Shown here: positions 1 through 9,469 of the stretch, in pieces
Layout of the letters: each line of letters begins with the position of its first letter
How positions within the stretch are numbered: the first letter of the stretch is position 1
Assembly: GCF_035975855.1 (NCBI RefSeq)
Contig: NZ_CP109055.1
Coordinates: 744,001 to 808,000 of the forward strand
DNA length: 64,000 bases
From: Streptomyces sp. NBC_01304
GTDB taxonomy: Bacteria; Actinomycetota; Actinomycetes; Streptomycetales; Streptomycetaceae
Reading direction: 5' to 3'
Notes under the pieces: model-generated
What the model saw: the letters and a program-made list of their open reading frames with translations, nothing else
Told to the model about the DNA's origin: nothing
Database searches by the model: none
Program-made: the position numbers and the translations under genes

Positions 1-500
1 CGCTCGTCATGGCCGCGCGGGCCCTCGCCCGCCGCCACATCACACCGGCCCGGATCGTGAAGGCTGCCTCGCTGCCCTTCCTGGCCTTCGTCCTGGCCCT
101 CGGCATCGTCGTCCGGGCCGTCATCGACAACGGCCTCGGCGACGCTCTGGGCCGGGTCGTGCCCGACGGCGCTTCGCTGCCTGCCCTGCTCGGCACCGCC
201 GCGGTGGCCGCGGTCCTCGCCAACCTGATCAACAACCTGCCTGCCGTACTGGCGTTGACTCCCCTGGCAGCCCCCTCGGGCCCGGGAGCCGTCCTCGCCG
301 TACTCCTCGGCGTGAACATCGGCCCCAACCTCACCTACGCCGGATCCCTGGCCACGCTCCTGTGGCGGCACATCGCCCACCAGCACGACCACGACGTCCG
401 CCTCAAGGAGTTCACCCGCCTCGGCCTGCTCACCACCCCGGCGGCGCTGGCCCTTTCCACCCTCGCGCTCTGGGCATCTCTGCAGGTCCTGGGCCCTTGA
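1..500 (+). CDS. ArsB/SLC13-type anion permease, C-terminal part (5' truncated by window)
   Basis: The reading frame is open to the left edge, so this is the end of a longer gene; the ATG at 9 is internal. The roughly 160 visible residues are strongly hydrophobic, with at least three membrane segments. They carry the NLINNLPA and GVNIGPNLTYAGSLATLLWR blocks typical of arsenite/anion permeases of the ArsB or ion-transporter superfamily, which work in the cytoplasmic membrane and often exchange anions or export As(III). The substrate cannot be read from this fragment. It converges on the next gene, and a 13-bp inverted repeat just after the stop probably terminates both. Confidence 0.75.
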   Translation, partial: LVMAARALARRHITPARIVKAASLPFLAFVLALGIVVRAVIDNGLGDALGRVVPDGASLPALLGTAAVAAVLANLINNLPAVLALTPLAAPSGPGAVLAVLLGVNIGPNLTYAGSLATLLWRHIAHQHDHDVRLKEFTRLGLLTTPAALALSTLALWASLQVLGP

Positions 501-509
501 GGCTTCCCC

Positions 510-561
510 TTGAGCCTTCCCCCTCGACTCGCCCTCTGGAGTCTTCATGGGGAAGGCTCAA
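510..561. terminator. inverted repeat between convergent genes
   Basis: TTGAGCCTTCCCC (510-522) pairs perfectly with GGGGAAGGCTCAA (549-561) across a 26-nt spacer. It lies between two convergent genes, which fits a bidirectional terminator. The left arm is also a near copy of CTTGAGGCTTCCCC immediately before it (496-509). There is no T-tract, as is usual in actinobacteria. Confidence 0.55.
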
Positions 562-635
562 CTCCGTTGCTCCGACGCCGAGTTCCTTGCCGTACTGCCA
601 CCTGTCCCACGGGCGATGCGGGACCGGTCCGCGCC

Positions 636-1088
636 TCAGCTCACCGCCTGCTTCACGAGTGCGGCGATCCGCGCCTCCACCTCGGCCGTCACCTCGGTCA
701 GGGCGAAGACGGCCGGCCACATCGGGCCGTCGTCCAGCTGCGCCTGGTCGCTGAAGCCGAGCGTCGCGTAGCGCGCCTTGAACTTCTCCGCGCACTGGAA
801 GTAGCAGACGACCTTGCCGTCCAGTGCGTAGGCGGGCATCCCGTACCAGAGCTTCGGCGCGAGGACCGGGGCGGTGGCGGTGACGACGGCGTGGACGCGC
901 TCGGCCATGATCCGGTCCGTGTCCTGCATCTCGGCGATCTTCGCCAGCACGTCCTGTGCCTCCTGCGCCGCCTTGTCCGCCTTCGAGCTGCGGCGCGCCG
1001 CCCTCTTGAGTTCCTGCGCGTGGTCCTTCATCGCGGCACGCTCTTCGGCCGTGAATCCCTCGTGTGCGCGGGTCGTGGTGCTGCTCAT
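636..1088 (-). CDS. DUF1801 (YdhG-like) small protein
   Basis: 150 residues. The C-terminal two thirds match the DUF1801/YdhG fold: [22 protein letters not shown], followed by a conserved [14 protein letters not shown] block. The N-terminal 50 residues are Lys/Ala/Glu-rich and helical. The biochemical role of the family is not established; some members have been called iron chaperones. The start ATG at 1088 has a good Shine-Dalgarno (GAGGGAG, about 7 nt upstream). It is the last of three minus-strand genes (VOC, PPOX-like, DUF1801) and may share their transcript across a 75-bp gap. Confidence 0.8.
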   Translation of the reverse strand: MSSTTTRAHEGFTAEERAAMKDHAQELKRAARRSSKADKAAQEAQDVLAKIAEMQDTDRIMAERVHAVVTATAPVLAPKLWYGMPAYALDGKVVCYFQCAEKFKARYATLGFSDQAQLDDGPMWPAVFALTEVTAEVEARIAALVKQAVS

Positions 1089-1163
1089 GGTGGATCTCCC
1101 TCTTGACGTTCTGGATGTGTGGATCTTGAAGTGGGGCCTTACGGACCCGGACCGGGCGCGGCG

Positions 1164-1616
1164 TCAGACCAGCCAGCGACCGTCGCGCATCAGCTCTCGG
1201 CCGGTCAGCTCGTTCTCCTCCCGCCAGGCCCTGATGCGGTGCGGAGTGATGCGGAACCAGCAGTACCGGGTGGTCAGGGAGCGCGGGTCGAAGCCGCTGC
1301 GTGCGGCGAACCGGTCACCCAGGTCCGGCGCCAGTGCGTCGATGGCGAGCACCTCGACATGGCCCTCGATCATGGCGACGTCGCGGGTGTGGCCGAGGGC
1401 GAGCTGAGCGGTCCCGGTGGCGGCCAGGTTCCGGCCGGTGGGGCTCGCTGCCGGAGTGGCCACCAAGAGCGCCTCGCCGTCCCAGTCGAAGGACAGCGGT
1501 ACCAGGTGGGGGGCGCCGTCCGGCGAGGCGCTGGCCACCCAGACGTCGATGTCGTGGCCGAGCCGGTGCTCGGTGTCGCGCCGGCGCTCTGCACGGGCGC
1601 GGGGTGGGGTACTCAT
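1164..1616 (-). CDS. pyridoxamine 5'-phosphate oxidase-like flavin/F420-binding protein
   Basis: 150 residues with the split-barrel pattern of the PPOX/F420-dependent family. The segment DVWVASASPDGAPHLVPLSF is the usual first beta-strand pair, ALLVATPAASPTGRNLAATG is the phosphate-contact region, and the C-terminus (YCWFRITPHRIRAWREENE) is the strand that closes the barrel. Proteins of this size are usually flavin- or deazaflavin-dependent reductases or oxidases; the substrate cannot be inferred. Its ATG overlaps the stop of the upstream VOC gene by one base (TGATG), so the two are very likely translationally coupled. Confidence 0.75.
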   Translation of the reverse strand: MSTPPRARAERRRDTEHRLGHDIDVWVASASPDGAPHLVPLSFDWDGEALLVATPAASPTGRNLAATGTAQLALGHTRDVAMIEGHVEVLAIDALAPDLGDRFAARSGFDPRSLTTRYCWFRITPHRIRAWREENELTGRELMRDGRWLV

Positions 1617-1969
1617 CAGTCCTGCACCAGTCCGATGAGGTTGCCGTCGGGGTCGATGACGGTGGCCACCAGGCGGCCGCCGCCGACGTCGTGCGCGGGC
1701 TCCTTCAAGGTGGCGCCCGCGGCGGTCAGTTCGGCGAGCTTCGCCTCGATGTCCGAGACGTGCCAGTAGGCCAGCGACGAGGTCAGGCCCTGCGGTCCGC
1801 CGCCCGGGAGAAGGCCGACGTGCTGGCCTGCGGCCTCGAAGCCGACGTAGTGGGGCCCGTCGGTCTGCGGCGCGACACCGAGCAGCGCGGCGTACACCGC
1901 CTTGGCCTGGGCGAGGTCGGACACGGGGTGCAGCACGGTCTGCATTCCCTGGGTGGAAGAGCTGGTCAC
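1616..1969 (-). CDS. VOC (glyoxalase/bleomycin resistance) family protein
   Basis: 117 residues forming two beta-alpha-beta-beta-beta VOC units: LHPVSDLAQAKAVYAALLGV at the start and VIDPDGNLIGLVQD at the end, the standard terminal signature of glyoxalase-like proteins. The open frame runs upstream to 2200, but the GTG at 1969 is preceded by AGGAG with 5 nt spacing and begins where the family normally begins, so I chose it. Members bind a metal and act as lyases, dioxygenases or binding proteins for small toxic molecules. The stop overlaps the next start (TGATG). The gene is divergent from the LuxR/NB-ARC regulator at 2070. Confidence 0.8.
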   Translation of the reverse strand: MTSSSTQGMQTVLHPVSDLAQAKAVYAALLGVAPQTDGPHYVGFEAAGQHVGLLPGGGPQGLTSSLAYWHVSDIEAKLAELTAAGATLKEPAHDVGGGRLVATVIDPDGNLIGLVQD

Positions 1970-2069
1970 GGTCACTCCTGACGTTGCGGAACCGATCGGC
2001 CCGGTGTGGTTCGCCGGGCTCGTTCGCCTGTGATCAGAGCTTCCCCCGGACGGGGTACGGAGGGCCTCC

Positions 2070-4904
2070 GTGCTGACCACGGAAAGCACTACGGATAATG
2101 ACCCCGTGTCCACTCCAGTGATCTCCGCTCGGGAAGCCGACGTGCTCGAACTGCTCGGGGAGCACCTGAGCAACGCGGAGATGGCCGCACGGCTGTTCAT
2201 CTCCGTACGGACCGTCGAGTCTCATGTCTCCTCGCTGCTCAGGAAGTTGGAGGTGCCGGACCGGCGGGCGCTGTCCCGGCACGCGGCCGAATCGACACGT
2301 GCCGAGCAGGTGCGCCCGGCGCCCGCGCTTCCCGCGCCGCTGACGGCGTTCGTCGGCCGGGCACGCGAACGCGGGGAACTGGCCGCTGAGGTGACGGTGC
2401 GTCGGCTGGTGACCGCCGTCGGTCTGGGCGGGGTGGGCAAGACGCGGCTCGCGCTGGCGGTGGCGGCTGACGTGGCGGGCGACTTCGCCGACGGGGTGTG
2501 CTTCGTCGACCTGGTCCCGGTCACCGATCCCGGGCGGGTGGGCGCGGCGGTCGCGGCGGCCATGGGCGTGGGCGAGCAGCCCGGGCGCGGCATCGACGAC
2601 GCGCTGGTCGCCGCGTTGACGGACCGTCAGGCGCTGCTGGTACTCGACAACTGCGAGCAAGTACGCGACGGGGTGGCGCCGTTCCTGGAACGGCTGCTCG
2701 TGGCGTGCCCGGGGATACGGGTGCTCGCGACCAGCCGGGCCCGGCTGATGGTGCCCTTCGAGTGGGTCTTCCCGGTGCCGCCGCTGTCGCGGGTCGGCGG
2801 CGGCGAGTCGGAGGCGGTGGCCCTGTTCCTGGAGCGGGCGGCAGCGGTCGGCAGGGCCCCCGCTCCGGCGGAGCGCGACCGGATCGCGGCGCTGTGCGAA
2901 CGGCTCGACGGCATGGCGCTGGCCATCGAACTGGCGGCGGCCCGGTGGTCCACGCTCGGTTTGGACGGCCTGGCCGCCGGCCTCGGCGACCAGCTCCGGA
3001 TCCTCGCCGGCGGCCCCCGCGCCGACGGCAGGCACCGGTCAGTACGCGCCGTCCTCGACTGGAGCCACGACCTGCTCGAGCCGCAGGACCGGGCACTGCT
3101 GCGTCGGGTGTCGGCGTTCGTCGCCCCGTTCACCGCCGAAGCGGCCGCCGAGGTGGCCGGGTTCGCCCCGCTGGAGGCGGCCGCGGTCGCCGACGGGCTC
3201 GGCAGGCTCGCCGAGCAGAGCCTGCTCGCCGTGACACCGTCCGACACCGGCACCCGCTACCAGGCGCTGGAGACCCTGCGTCAGTACGGCAAGGAGCGGC
3301 TCGCCGACACCGGTGAGCTCGACGATGTCCGCTCACGCCACCTGGCATGGTGCCTGGCCGGTGCGGCCGGCCTCCAAGAAGGCGGCGGCTCGGACTGGCG
3401 AGCCCGGTTCGACGCGGTCGCGGAGGACCTGCGGGCCGCCTTGACCTGGTCCGCGGGCCGCCCGGAGCAACGCACGGACGCGTGCCGTCTCGCCCTGTCC
3501 ATGGCCGAGCTGGCCTTCACCCGGAACCTGCTGGGCGAGTCCCAACAGCGCTATGAGCAGGCGGCCTTGCTCGCAGCCGACGCCGACGACGCCGCCGCAT
3601 TGCGGCAGGCCGCCGGGGTGGCCGGGTGCCGCAGGCTCGGCGACGACATGTACCGCCTGCACCGGGCCGCCGCCGAAGCCGCCCGCCGGGCCGGCGACAC
3701 CGCCGCGGCCGCCCGCGACCTGGCGGCCGCCGCCACCGCCGCCTACCGCTTCTCCAGCACGTTCATCAGCCGGGTTCCGCCCGTGGACGAGGTCACCGGC
3801 CTGCTCGCGGTGGCGCGCGAGCTGACCGGTGACGACGACCCGGCCGCCGAGGCGGCGTTCGCGCTGGCCGAGGCCGCGGTGGTCGCGGACGCGTTCGGCG
3901 CGGTCCAAGGGGCACCGGACAACACCGCACCGGACACCGTCGCGTGCGCCGAACGAGCCGTCGAACTCGCCCGGCGCGCGGGCGACCCGGTGGCACGGTC
4001 CGCCGCCCTCGACGCGCTCTCCGGCGCCCAGAGCTGGGCCGGTGAGAGCTTCGCCGCCGCGGCCGCCGCCCGGGCCCGGATCGACATCCTGACCTCGGCG
4101 CCGAGCGCCCCCGCCCGCACGCACGAGCTGATCGACGCCCTCGCCATGGCCGCCGCGACCGCCGTCGGCACGGGCGAGCTGTCGGCGGCCCGTGAGTGGG
4201 GCAGCCGGCTCGCGGGCCGGCCGCAGCTGGCCGAGGTGGGCGATCACGCCACGTCCTGGCTGCTGGTCGCGGACGCGTTCGCGGGCCACGCCGACGCGGT
4301 GCTCACCAGCAGCGTGCGCTTCCTCGACGCATGGGAACAGTCCGGCGGCCAACGGTCGTTCTCACTCGGTCCGGCCGCCGCGTCCGTCGCCATGATCCAC
4401 GGCTTGCGAGGTGACCACGAGGCCCGGGCGACCTGGCTCACGATCACCGACCGGGCAGGCAACAAGGACGACAACCACCACGGCCACGGCGCCGTCTTCG
4501 ACGCCATGGTCCTGCTCCACCACGGCGACGCACCCGCGGCCCTGGAGCGCATCGCGCCCGAGCCGGAGCAGGTGTGGAAGTGGGTCTGCTGGGTCTGGCT
4601 GCACTGGTACACGGCACTCCGGGCCGAGGCAGCGGTCCTCGCCGGGCACCCGGACGCCCGGGGCCGGATCGCCGCCGCCCGGACCGTGGTCGCCGGGAAC
4701 CCGGTCGCCACCGCCCTGGTGAACCGCGCGGAGGCGCTGCTCGGCGACGATCTGCCGCAACTGCTCGCCACCGCGGCGGCGTTCGAGGCGGCCGGCTGCC
4801 GCTACCAGTGGGCGCGCACGCTGCTGCTCGCCGGGGGCGCGCACGCCGCGGCCGGCGCGTCCGCACTGGCCGACCTCGGCCTCGCGCCCATGACCGTTCG
4901 GTAG
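2070..4904 (+). CDS. LuxR-type HTH / NB-ARC ATPase transcriptional regulator
   Basis: 944 residues. An N-terminal LuxR-type helix-turn-helix (about 15-75; SAREADVLELLGEHLSNAEM and VRTVESHVSSLLRKL) is followed by an NB-ARC-like STAND ATPase with P-loop GLGGVGKTRLA (118-128) and a Walker B-like ALLVLDNCEQV. The long Ala-rich helical C-terminus looks like a TPR-type sensor region. Putting the HTH at the N-terminus is less common than the C-terminal LAL layout. Such proteins are ATP-dependent activators, often of antibiotic clusters. The GTG at 2070 has GGAGGG 5 nt upstream. It is divergent from the VOC operon and converges on the first NRPS-associated gene, so it may control either; no operator was identified. 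Confidence 0.85.
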   Translation: MLTTESTTDNDPVSTPVISAREADVLELLGEHLSNAEMAARLFISVRTVESHVSSLLRKLEVPDRRALSRHAAESTRAEQVRPAPALPAPLTAFVGRARERGELAAEVTVRRLVTAVGLGGVGKTRLALAVAADVAGDFADGVCFVDLVPVTDPGRVGAAVAAAMGVGEQPGRGIDDALVAALTDRQALLVLDNCEQVRDGVAPFLERLLVACPGIRVLATSRARLMVPFEWVFPVPPLSRVGGGESEAVALFLERAAAVGRAPAPAERDRIAALCERLDGMALAIELAAARWSTLGLDGLAAGLGDQLRILAGGPRADGRHRSVRAVLDWSHDLLEPQDRALLRRVSAFVAPFTAEAAAEVAGFAPLEAAAVADGLGRLAEQSLLAVTPSDTGTRYQALETLRQYGKERLADTGELDDVRSRHLAWCLAGAAGLQEGGGSDWRARFDAVAEDLRAALTWSAGRPEQRTDACRLALSMAELAFTRNLLGESQQRYEQAALLAADADDAAALRQAAGVAGCRRLGDDMYRLHRAAAEAARRAGDTAAAARDLAAAATAAYRFSSTFISRVPPVDEVTGLLAVARELTGDDDPAAEAAFALAEAAVVADAFGAVQGAPDNTAPDTVACAERAVELARRAGDPVARSAALDALSGAQSWAGESFAAAAAARARIDILTSAPSAPARTHELIDALAMAAATAVGTGELSAAREWGSRLAGRPQLAEVGDHATSWLLVADAFAGHADAVLTSSVRFLDAWEQSGGQRSFSLGPAAASVAMIHGLRGDHEARATWLTITDRAGNKDDNHHGHGAVFDAMVLLHHGDAPAALERIAPEPEQVWKWVCWVWLHWYTALRAEAAVLAGHPDARGRIAAARTVVAGNPVATALVNRAEALLGDDLPQLLATAAAFEAAGCRYQWARTLLLAGGAHAAAGASALADLGLAPMTVR

Positions 4905-4938
4905 CCGCACCCAGGGGGCCCGGGCAATGGCCAGGCGA

Positions 4939-6144
4939 TCACGGACACACGTGCTGGAAGACCCTCGCCAACCGGCGTATGCCTTCCATGATTTCGTCCG
5001 GCGCATGTGTCACGAACGAGAGCCGCAGCGCACCCGGGTCGGCACGGCCCACGAAGAACGGTGCTCCCGGAACGAACGCCACATCGTGGCGGACCGCCCG
5101 GTGCAGCACCTCGGTGGAGTCGTGGCCCGGTGGCAGGGTGGCCCACACGAACATGCCGCCGGTCGGACGGTTCCACCGGGAGCCCTCCGGGAGTGCGTGG
5201 GGCAGGCCGTCCAGGAGGGCGTCGCGGCGCGCTCGGTAGGCGGTGCGCAGGAGTTGGACGTGGGCGTCGGTGTCGGTGTGCGCGAGGTAGTGGGCGGCTG
5301 CGGCCTGGTCGACGGTCGAGGTGTGTACGTCGGTGACCTGTTTGACCTTGACGCAGGCGGAGCGCACCGCGGCGGGTGCACGCAGCCAGCCCAGGCGCAG
5401 GCCCGGTGCGAAGGTCTTCGAGAAGGAGCCGAGGAGCGCCGTGCGGTCCTCGGCGCCCGGGTGGGCGGCGAGCCATCGGGCCGGCTCCCCCTCGTACACG
5501 AGCTCGCCGTACGGATCGTCCTCGACGATCCACAGTCCGTGGCGGGCCGCGACGGCGGCGACGGCCGCTCTGCGGTCGGGGGGCAGGGTGCGGCCGGTCG
5601 GGTTCTGGAAGGTGGGGACCGTGTAGAGGAGTTTGGGGCGCTCGGCCGCGACGATGCGGGCGAGTTCGTCGGGGTCGAGGCCGTCGTCGTCGCAGGGAAC
5701 GGGTACGACCCGGATGCCGGCGAGCTGGAAGGCCTGGAGGGCGGCCAGGTAGCAGGGATCCTCCACGACGATGGTGTCGCCCGGCTCGAGCAGGGCCGTG
5801 ATCAGCAGGCTGAGGGCCTGCTGTGAGCCGGTGGTGACGGCCAGGTCATCGGCCCCGGTGGGAAGCCCCCGGGCGGTGAGGCGGGCGGCGATGGCGGCGC
5901 GCAGAGCGGGGTCGCCCTCGGTCGTGGAGTACTGCAGGGCCCGGTGCGGGCTGTGGGCGAGGACGTGCTGGAAGGACTTCGCGATCCCGTCGGCGTCGAA
6001 CAGTTCGGGGGCGGGCAGCCCGCCGGCGAAGGAGACGACGCCCGGCCGCGCCGTCAGCGCCAGGATCTCGCCGACCGCGCTGCTCGACTCGGCCGCGGCA
6101 CGGGCGGCCAGCGGCGGCACCGTGCGGTCCAGGGCCATGGTCAT
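4939..6144 (-). CDS. PLP-dependent class I/II aminotransferase (2-aminoadipate/MocR-core type)
   Basis: 401 residues, full length for a fold-type I aminotransferase. The PLP lysine is K243 in SFSKTFAPGLRLGW; the cofactor ring contacts are N181 (FQNPTGR) and D210 (VEDDPYGE), and TTGSQQALSLL is the phosphate loop. It resembles the catalytic half of MocR proteins and 2-aminoadipate transaminases but has no HTH. It interconverts an amino acid and its 2-oxo acid. The ATGA overlap with the P450 stop puts it last in the methyltransferase-TEII-P450 operon, so I infer that it aminates a tailored 2-oxo acid, or supplies one, for a cluster-specific building block. Confidence 0.88.
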   Translation of the reverse strand: MTMALDRTVPPLAARAAAESSSAVGEILALTARPGVVSFAGGLPAPELFDADGIAKSFQHVLAHSPHRALQYSTTEGDPALRAAIAARLTARGLPTGADDLAVTTGSQQALSLLITALLEPGDTIVVEDPCYLAALQAFQLAGIRVVPVPCDDDGLDPDELARIVAAERPKLLYTVPTFQNPTGRTLPPDRRAAVAAVAARHGLWIVEDDPYGELVYEGEPARWLAAHPGAEDRTALLGSFSKTFAPGLRLGWLRAPAAVRSACVKVKQVTDVHTSTVDQAAAAHYLAHTDTDAHVQLLRTAYRARRDALLDGLPHALPEGSRWNRPTGGMFVWATLPPGHDSTEVLHRAVRHDVAFVPGAPFFVGRADPGALRLSFVTHAPDEIMEGIRRLARVFQHVCP

Positions 6145-7382
6145 GGACGTACGCCCGAAGCGCCCGCCCCGGCTCGGCGGGTGAGCCGGACCGGCATCCG
6201 GTCGATGCCGCCGATCAGGTTGGACCGTACCCGCTGCACCTCACCGGTGAGTTCGGCCAGTTCGGCGCGGAGCAGCAACTCCTCGAAGAAGATGTTGAGT
6301 TCGGTGGAGGCCAGTGCCGCGCCGATGCAGAAGTGGGCGCCGTAGGCGTAGGTGAGGTGGCGGGTGGGGTTGCGCTCGATGTCGAAGCGGTCCGGGTCGG
6401 CGAAGACCTTCTCGTCCCGGTTCGCGGAGGCCAGCCACAGCGTCACCATCTCGTCCGCGCCGATGAGCTGACCGCCGACCTCCACCTCGCGGGTGGTGGT
6501 GCGCAGCACGTGCATGGCGGGGGTGGTGTAGCGCAGGATCTCCCGTACGGCACTGGGCAGCAGCTCCAGGTCGTCGCGGAGTCGGTGCCACTGGTCCGGG
6601 TTCTCGATGAACGCGAGCAGGCCCTGGATGGTGGAGTGCCGGGTGGTCTCGTTGCCGCCGGATACCAGGTTGTTGCAGTTGAGGATGATCTCCTCGACGG
6701 TCAGCGGGCGGCCGTCGATGGTGCCGTGGACCAGGGCGCTGATGATGTCGTCCTGCGGCTGCTTGCGGCGCTCGCGCATCAGCTCGTCGTAGTACAGGAA
6801 GATGTCGGTGTGCGCCGCGGCGATCTCGTTCTTGTCGGCGTCCGGGGTGTCACTGAACGCGATTTTCGTGCGTTCCAGCATGAAGTCCCAGTCCTCGCGC
6901 GGGACTCCGAGCATGTCGCAGATGACCGAGACGGGCAGCCGGGCGGCCACCTCCGCGAAGTTCACGTCGCCCGCGGCGAGCGCCGTCTCGATGACGTCGA
7001 CCGCGGTCAGGCGCATGTTGTCCTCGAGGCGGCGGACCATCTTCGGGGTGAAGGCGCTGCTGACGATCCGTCGGATCTTGCCGTGCTGCGGCGGGTCGGT
7101 GACCACCATCATCTTGCCGGTCGCCGCGTTGGTGGCGACCGGGTCGGCGTCCAGGCGCATCCCGCGCGCGGAGCTGAACGTCGCCGCGTCGGCGAGGCAG
7201 GCATTGACGTGTTCGTAGGCGAGCACGGCCCAGAAGGGCCGCTCCCCCGGCCGCTCGACGCGGCAGACCGGCGCCTGTTCGCGCAGCCGGGCCCAGATCC
7301 CGTACTGCTCGCCTGCTCGGTAGAGCGCCGGGTCGGACAGGTCGGGGATCACCACACGCTGTGCGGTTCGCGAGCCGGACAT
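6141..7382 (-). CDS. cytochrome P450
   Basis: 413 residues, complete. The I-helix is SGGNETTRH (241-249), the K-helix ExxR is EILR (281-284), and the haem loop is YGAHFCIGAALA with Cys352 as iron ligand. The C-terminal SNLIGGIDRMPVRLT is shared by many actinobacterial CYP families. The start is the ATG at 7382 or the overlapping GTG at 7385; GGAGG lies at suitable distance for both. No ferredoxin gene is nearby. Its placement with a type II thioesterase and a stand-alone A-T didomain recalls the NikQ/NovI-type systems, in which the P450 beta-hydroxylates an aminoacyl thioester on the carrier. That role is inferred; oxidation of a finished peptide is also possible. Confidence 0.9.
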   Translation of the reverse strand: MSGSRTAQRVVIPDLSDPALYRAGEQYGIWARLREQAPVCRVERPGERPFWAVLAYEHVNACLADAATFSSARGMRLDADPVATNAATGKMMVVTDPPQHGKIRRIVSSAFTPKMVRRLEDNMRLTAVDVIETALAAGDVNFAEVAARLPVSVICDMLGVPREDWDFMLERTKIAFSDTPDADKNEIAAAHTDIFLYYDELMRERRKQPQDDIISALVHGTIDGRPLTVEEIILNCNNLVSGGNETTRHSTIQGLLAFIENPDQWHRLRDDLELLPSAVREILRYTTPAMHVLRTTTREVEVGGQLIGADEMVTLWLASANRDEKVFADPDRFDIERNPTRHLTYAYGAHFCIGAALASTELNIFFEELLLRAELAELTGEVQRVRSNLIGGIDRMPVRLTRRAGAGASGVRP

Positions 7383-7396
7383 CACTGTTTCCTCCG

Positions 7397-8179
7397 TCAG
7401 GATCCGGTCGGGACGACCGCGGTGCCGAGTTCGGCGAAGAGTTCGGCCACGAGTGTGGAGACCACCGTGCCGAGTTGGTCGGCGAGATAGAAGTGGCCGC
7501 CGGGAAAGATCCGGACGGTGGTCCGCGCCTCGGTGAGGTCACCCCAGCGCGCCAGTTGGTCCGCCGGGACGCCGGGGTCGGTGTCGCCGCCGAGGACCGT
7601 GATCGCCGTACGCAGCGGGGCCTGGGGTTCGTACACGTACGTCTCGCAGGCGATGAAGTCGTCCCGGAGCACGGGCAGCACCAGGTCGCGCAGCGACGGG
7701 TTGTCGAGGATCTGCGCGGGGGTGCCCTCCAGCTTGCGGATGTGCTGGAGGAAGCCCTCGTCCGACAGGCCGTGCACATCGTCCTTGCGGCTCTGCAACT
7801 GGGGCGCCACACAGCCCGAGGCGCCGAGGAGCAGGGGCGGCCGGCCAAGGGCGGTCAGCCGCCGCGTCAGGTCGTATCCGAGCAGTGCGCCCATGCTGTG
7901 TCCGAAGAACGCGAACGGCACCGAACCCGCCCGCTCGCCGACCGGCTCGACGAGCCGGTCGGCGAGGGCGGCCAGGGATCGCTCGGCCGGCTCGGTGAAG
8001 CGCGCCTCCCGGCCGGGAAGCTGGACCGGGATCACCTCGATGCGCGGACCCACGAGTTCCTGCCAGCCGCGAAAGGCGGAGGCTCCCGCCCCGGCGTGAT
8101 GCAGACAGAAAAGGCGCACTTCCGGTTTGGCCAACGGGGCGGTCGGCGCAAACCAGGAACCGGCGGCGGTGGCAGACAT
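7397..8179 (-). CDS. type II thioesterase (NRPS-associated hydrolase)
   Basis: 260 residues, alpha/beta-hydrolase of the TEII family: LFCLHHAGAGASAFRGW near the N-terminus, nucleophile Ser95 in FFGHSMGA, and a late His in FPGGHFYLADQ. The frame is open further upstream, but the ATG at 8179 follows GGGGA and begins at the expected N-terminus. TEIIs remove wrong or stalled groups from carrier proteins; in nikkomycin-type pathways the equivalent (NikP2) releases a hydroxylated amino acid from the carrier. It lies 14 bp before the P450 ATG and 47 bp after the methyltransferase, in one operon. Confidence 0.9.
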   Translation of the reverse strand: MSATAAGSWFAPTAPLAKPEVRLFCLHHAGAGASAFRGWQELVGPRIEVIPVQLPGREARFTEPAERSLAALADRLVEPVGERAGSVPFAFFGHSMGALLGYDLTRRLTALGRPPLLLGASGCVAPQLQSRKDDVHGLSDEGFLQHIRKLEGTPAQILDNPSLRDLVLPVLRDDFIACETYVYEPQAPLRTAITVLGGDTDPGVPADQLARWGDLTEARTTVRIFPGGHFYLADQLGTVVSTLVAELFAELGTAVVPTGS

Positions 8180-8226
8180 GAATTCCCCAGCCGTTATCAG
8201 GAGTTGTTGGCGATTGTCAGCGGTGG

Positions 8227-9279
8227 TCAGCGGTGGGCGATGAAGAGACGGCCGGTCGGGAATCCGAGTTCCACCGTCTTGACGCTGGAGAATCCGGCGC
8301 CGAGAAGCTTCGCTTCCCACTCCTGCTCGGTGAGCAGCTTCCGCTTCATGAACTGGCGGTGGTAGTACGTCACGGCCGCACTGAAGGCGCGCTCGCGCTC
8401 GTTGCGCAAATACGGGACCGCGTCGGTGATGGCCATGATGCCGCCCGGGCGCAGCGCGTCGCGGCAGTTGGCGAGGACCTTGTCGGCGATGTGCTCCTCG
8501 TCCGGCATCATGTCGTGGAAGACGAAGCCGGCGCTGATGACGTCGGCGCCCTCGAGCGGCGTCGCGTCGTCGGCCACCGACTGGATGGAGCGCTCCACGA
8601 CGGTCAGGCGGTCACCGACGCCCTCCTGCTCGGCGGCCACGCGCGCGGCCGCGCAGGACGGGCCGTCCAGGTCCAGGCCGACGCCGGTGGTGTCGGGGAA
8701 GGCCTGCAGGATCTCGATGAGCAGACGGCAGGTGCCCGCCCCCAGGTCCGCCACCCGCTTCGGCCGCGCCTCGATGATGGTCTCGACGGCGGCCGGGTAG
8801 TAGGCCAGGGAACCCATCCACTGCGAGCTCACCGCGACCTGGCGGCCGTCGCGGGTGTAGGCGCCGGTGGGCAGCGACTGGTCGGTGAGGTAGGCCCGCG
8901 CGTTCTCGATGAAGGGCCGGTTGGCGTTCATCGTCCAGGAGATGTAGCCGGCCTGGTGCTGCAGCTCCTCGAAGTCGTCCGCGGTGACGAACGAGTCGCC
9001 CGCGACGGTGGCGTGCTGGATGATCCCGGCCGACTCCAGCGCCTCGAGGTAGCCGGTGATCCCCTGCTCGGGCAGCTCGGTGGCGGTCGCGAGCTCGGCG
9101 ACGGTGAACTCCTTGCCGGGCAGGATCACGTCGAACACGCCCAGGCGGTCACCCATTTCGAGGAGGGCGGCTGCGGCGGCCAGCCTCGGTGCGGGGCCGC
9201 TGGCCGCGACCTCATCGGCAAGGCGGCGGGGAGATTTCCCAGGTGTCATGACTTCCATCCCGAATCGTTGGTCCGTCAT
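8227..9279 (-). CDS. SAM-dependent methyltransferase with N-terminal winged-helix domain
   Basis: 350 residues. An N-terminal helical/winged-helix dimerisation region (about 20-110) is followed by a class I methyltransferase domain with SAM loop [10 protein letters not shown] (176-185) and acidic strand end GLDLDG. H255 ([10 protein letters not shown]) and H307 (YYHRQFM) fall where the iron-dependent 2-oxo-acid methyltransferase MppJ, as I remember it, has its metal ligands. A C-methyltransferase acting on a 2-oxo acid is therefore attractive with the aminotransferase in the same operon, giving a beta-methyl amino acid. An ordinary O-methyltransferase cannot be excluded. It is first in the operon; the ATG at 9279 has a weak Shine-Dalgarno, and the ATGs at 9258 and 9249 are alternatives. 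Confidence 0.82.
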   Translation of the reverse strand: MTDQRFGMEVMTPGKSPRRLADEVAASGPAPRLAAAAALLEMGDRLGVFDVILPGKEFTVAELATATELPEQGITGYLEALESAGIIQHATVAGDSFVTADDFEELQHQAGYISWTMNANRPFIENARAYLTDQSLPTGAYTRDGRQVAVSSQWMGSLAYYPAAVETIIEARPKRVADLGAGTCRLLIEILQAFPDTTGVGLDLDGPSCAAARVAAEQEGVGDRLTVVERSIQSVADDATPLEGADVISAGFVFHDMMPDEEHIADKVLANCRDALRPGGIMAITDAVPYLRNERERAFSAAVTYYHRQFMKRKLLTEQEWEAKLLGAGFSSVKTVELGFPTGRLFIAHR

Positions 9280-9469
9280 TGTCGGATGAGAGATTTCTCG
9301 GATACATAAGTCGGAACGCTCTCAGCGGTGTTGCAACGCGCGGAGAAACGGAATGTTCCAACTGCCCACTGCGGCGGGAGCATTTTCCGCCCGGCCCCCG
9401 AAGAAAGGCTTACATCCGGCCAATTCAGCGTCAACGTTCCAGGATCCAACTGCCGCCCAACTGCCTGCG

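Noticed and set aside
1970..2200. N-terminal extension of the VOC protein
   Set aside because: Ser/Thr-rich antisense of the regulator start; a proper GTG with AGGAG lies at 1969.
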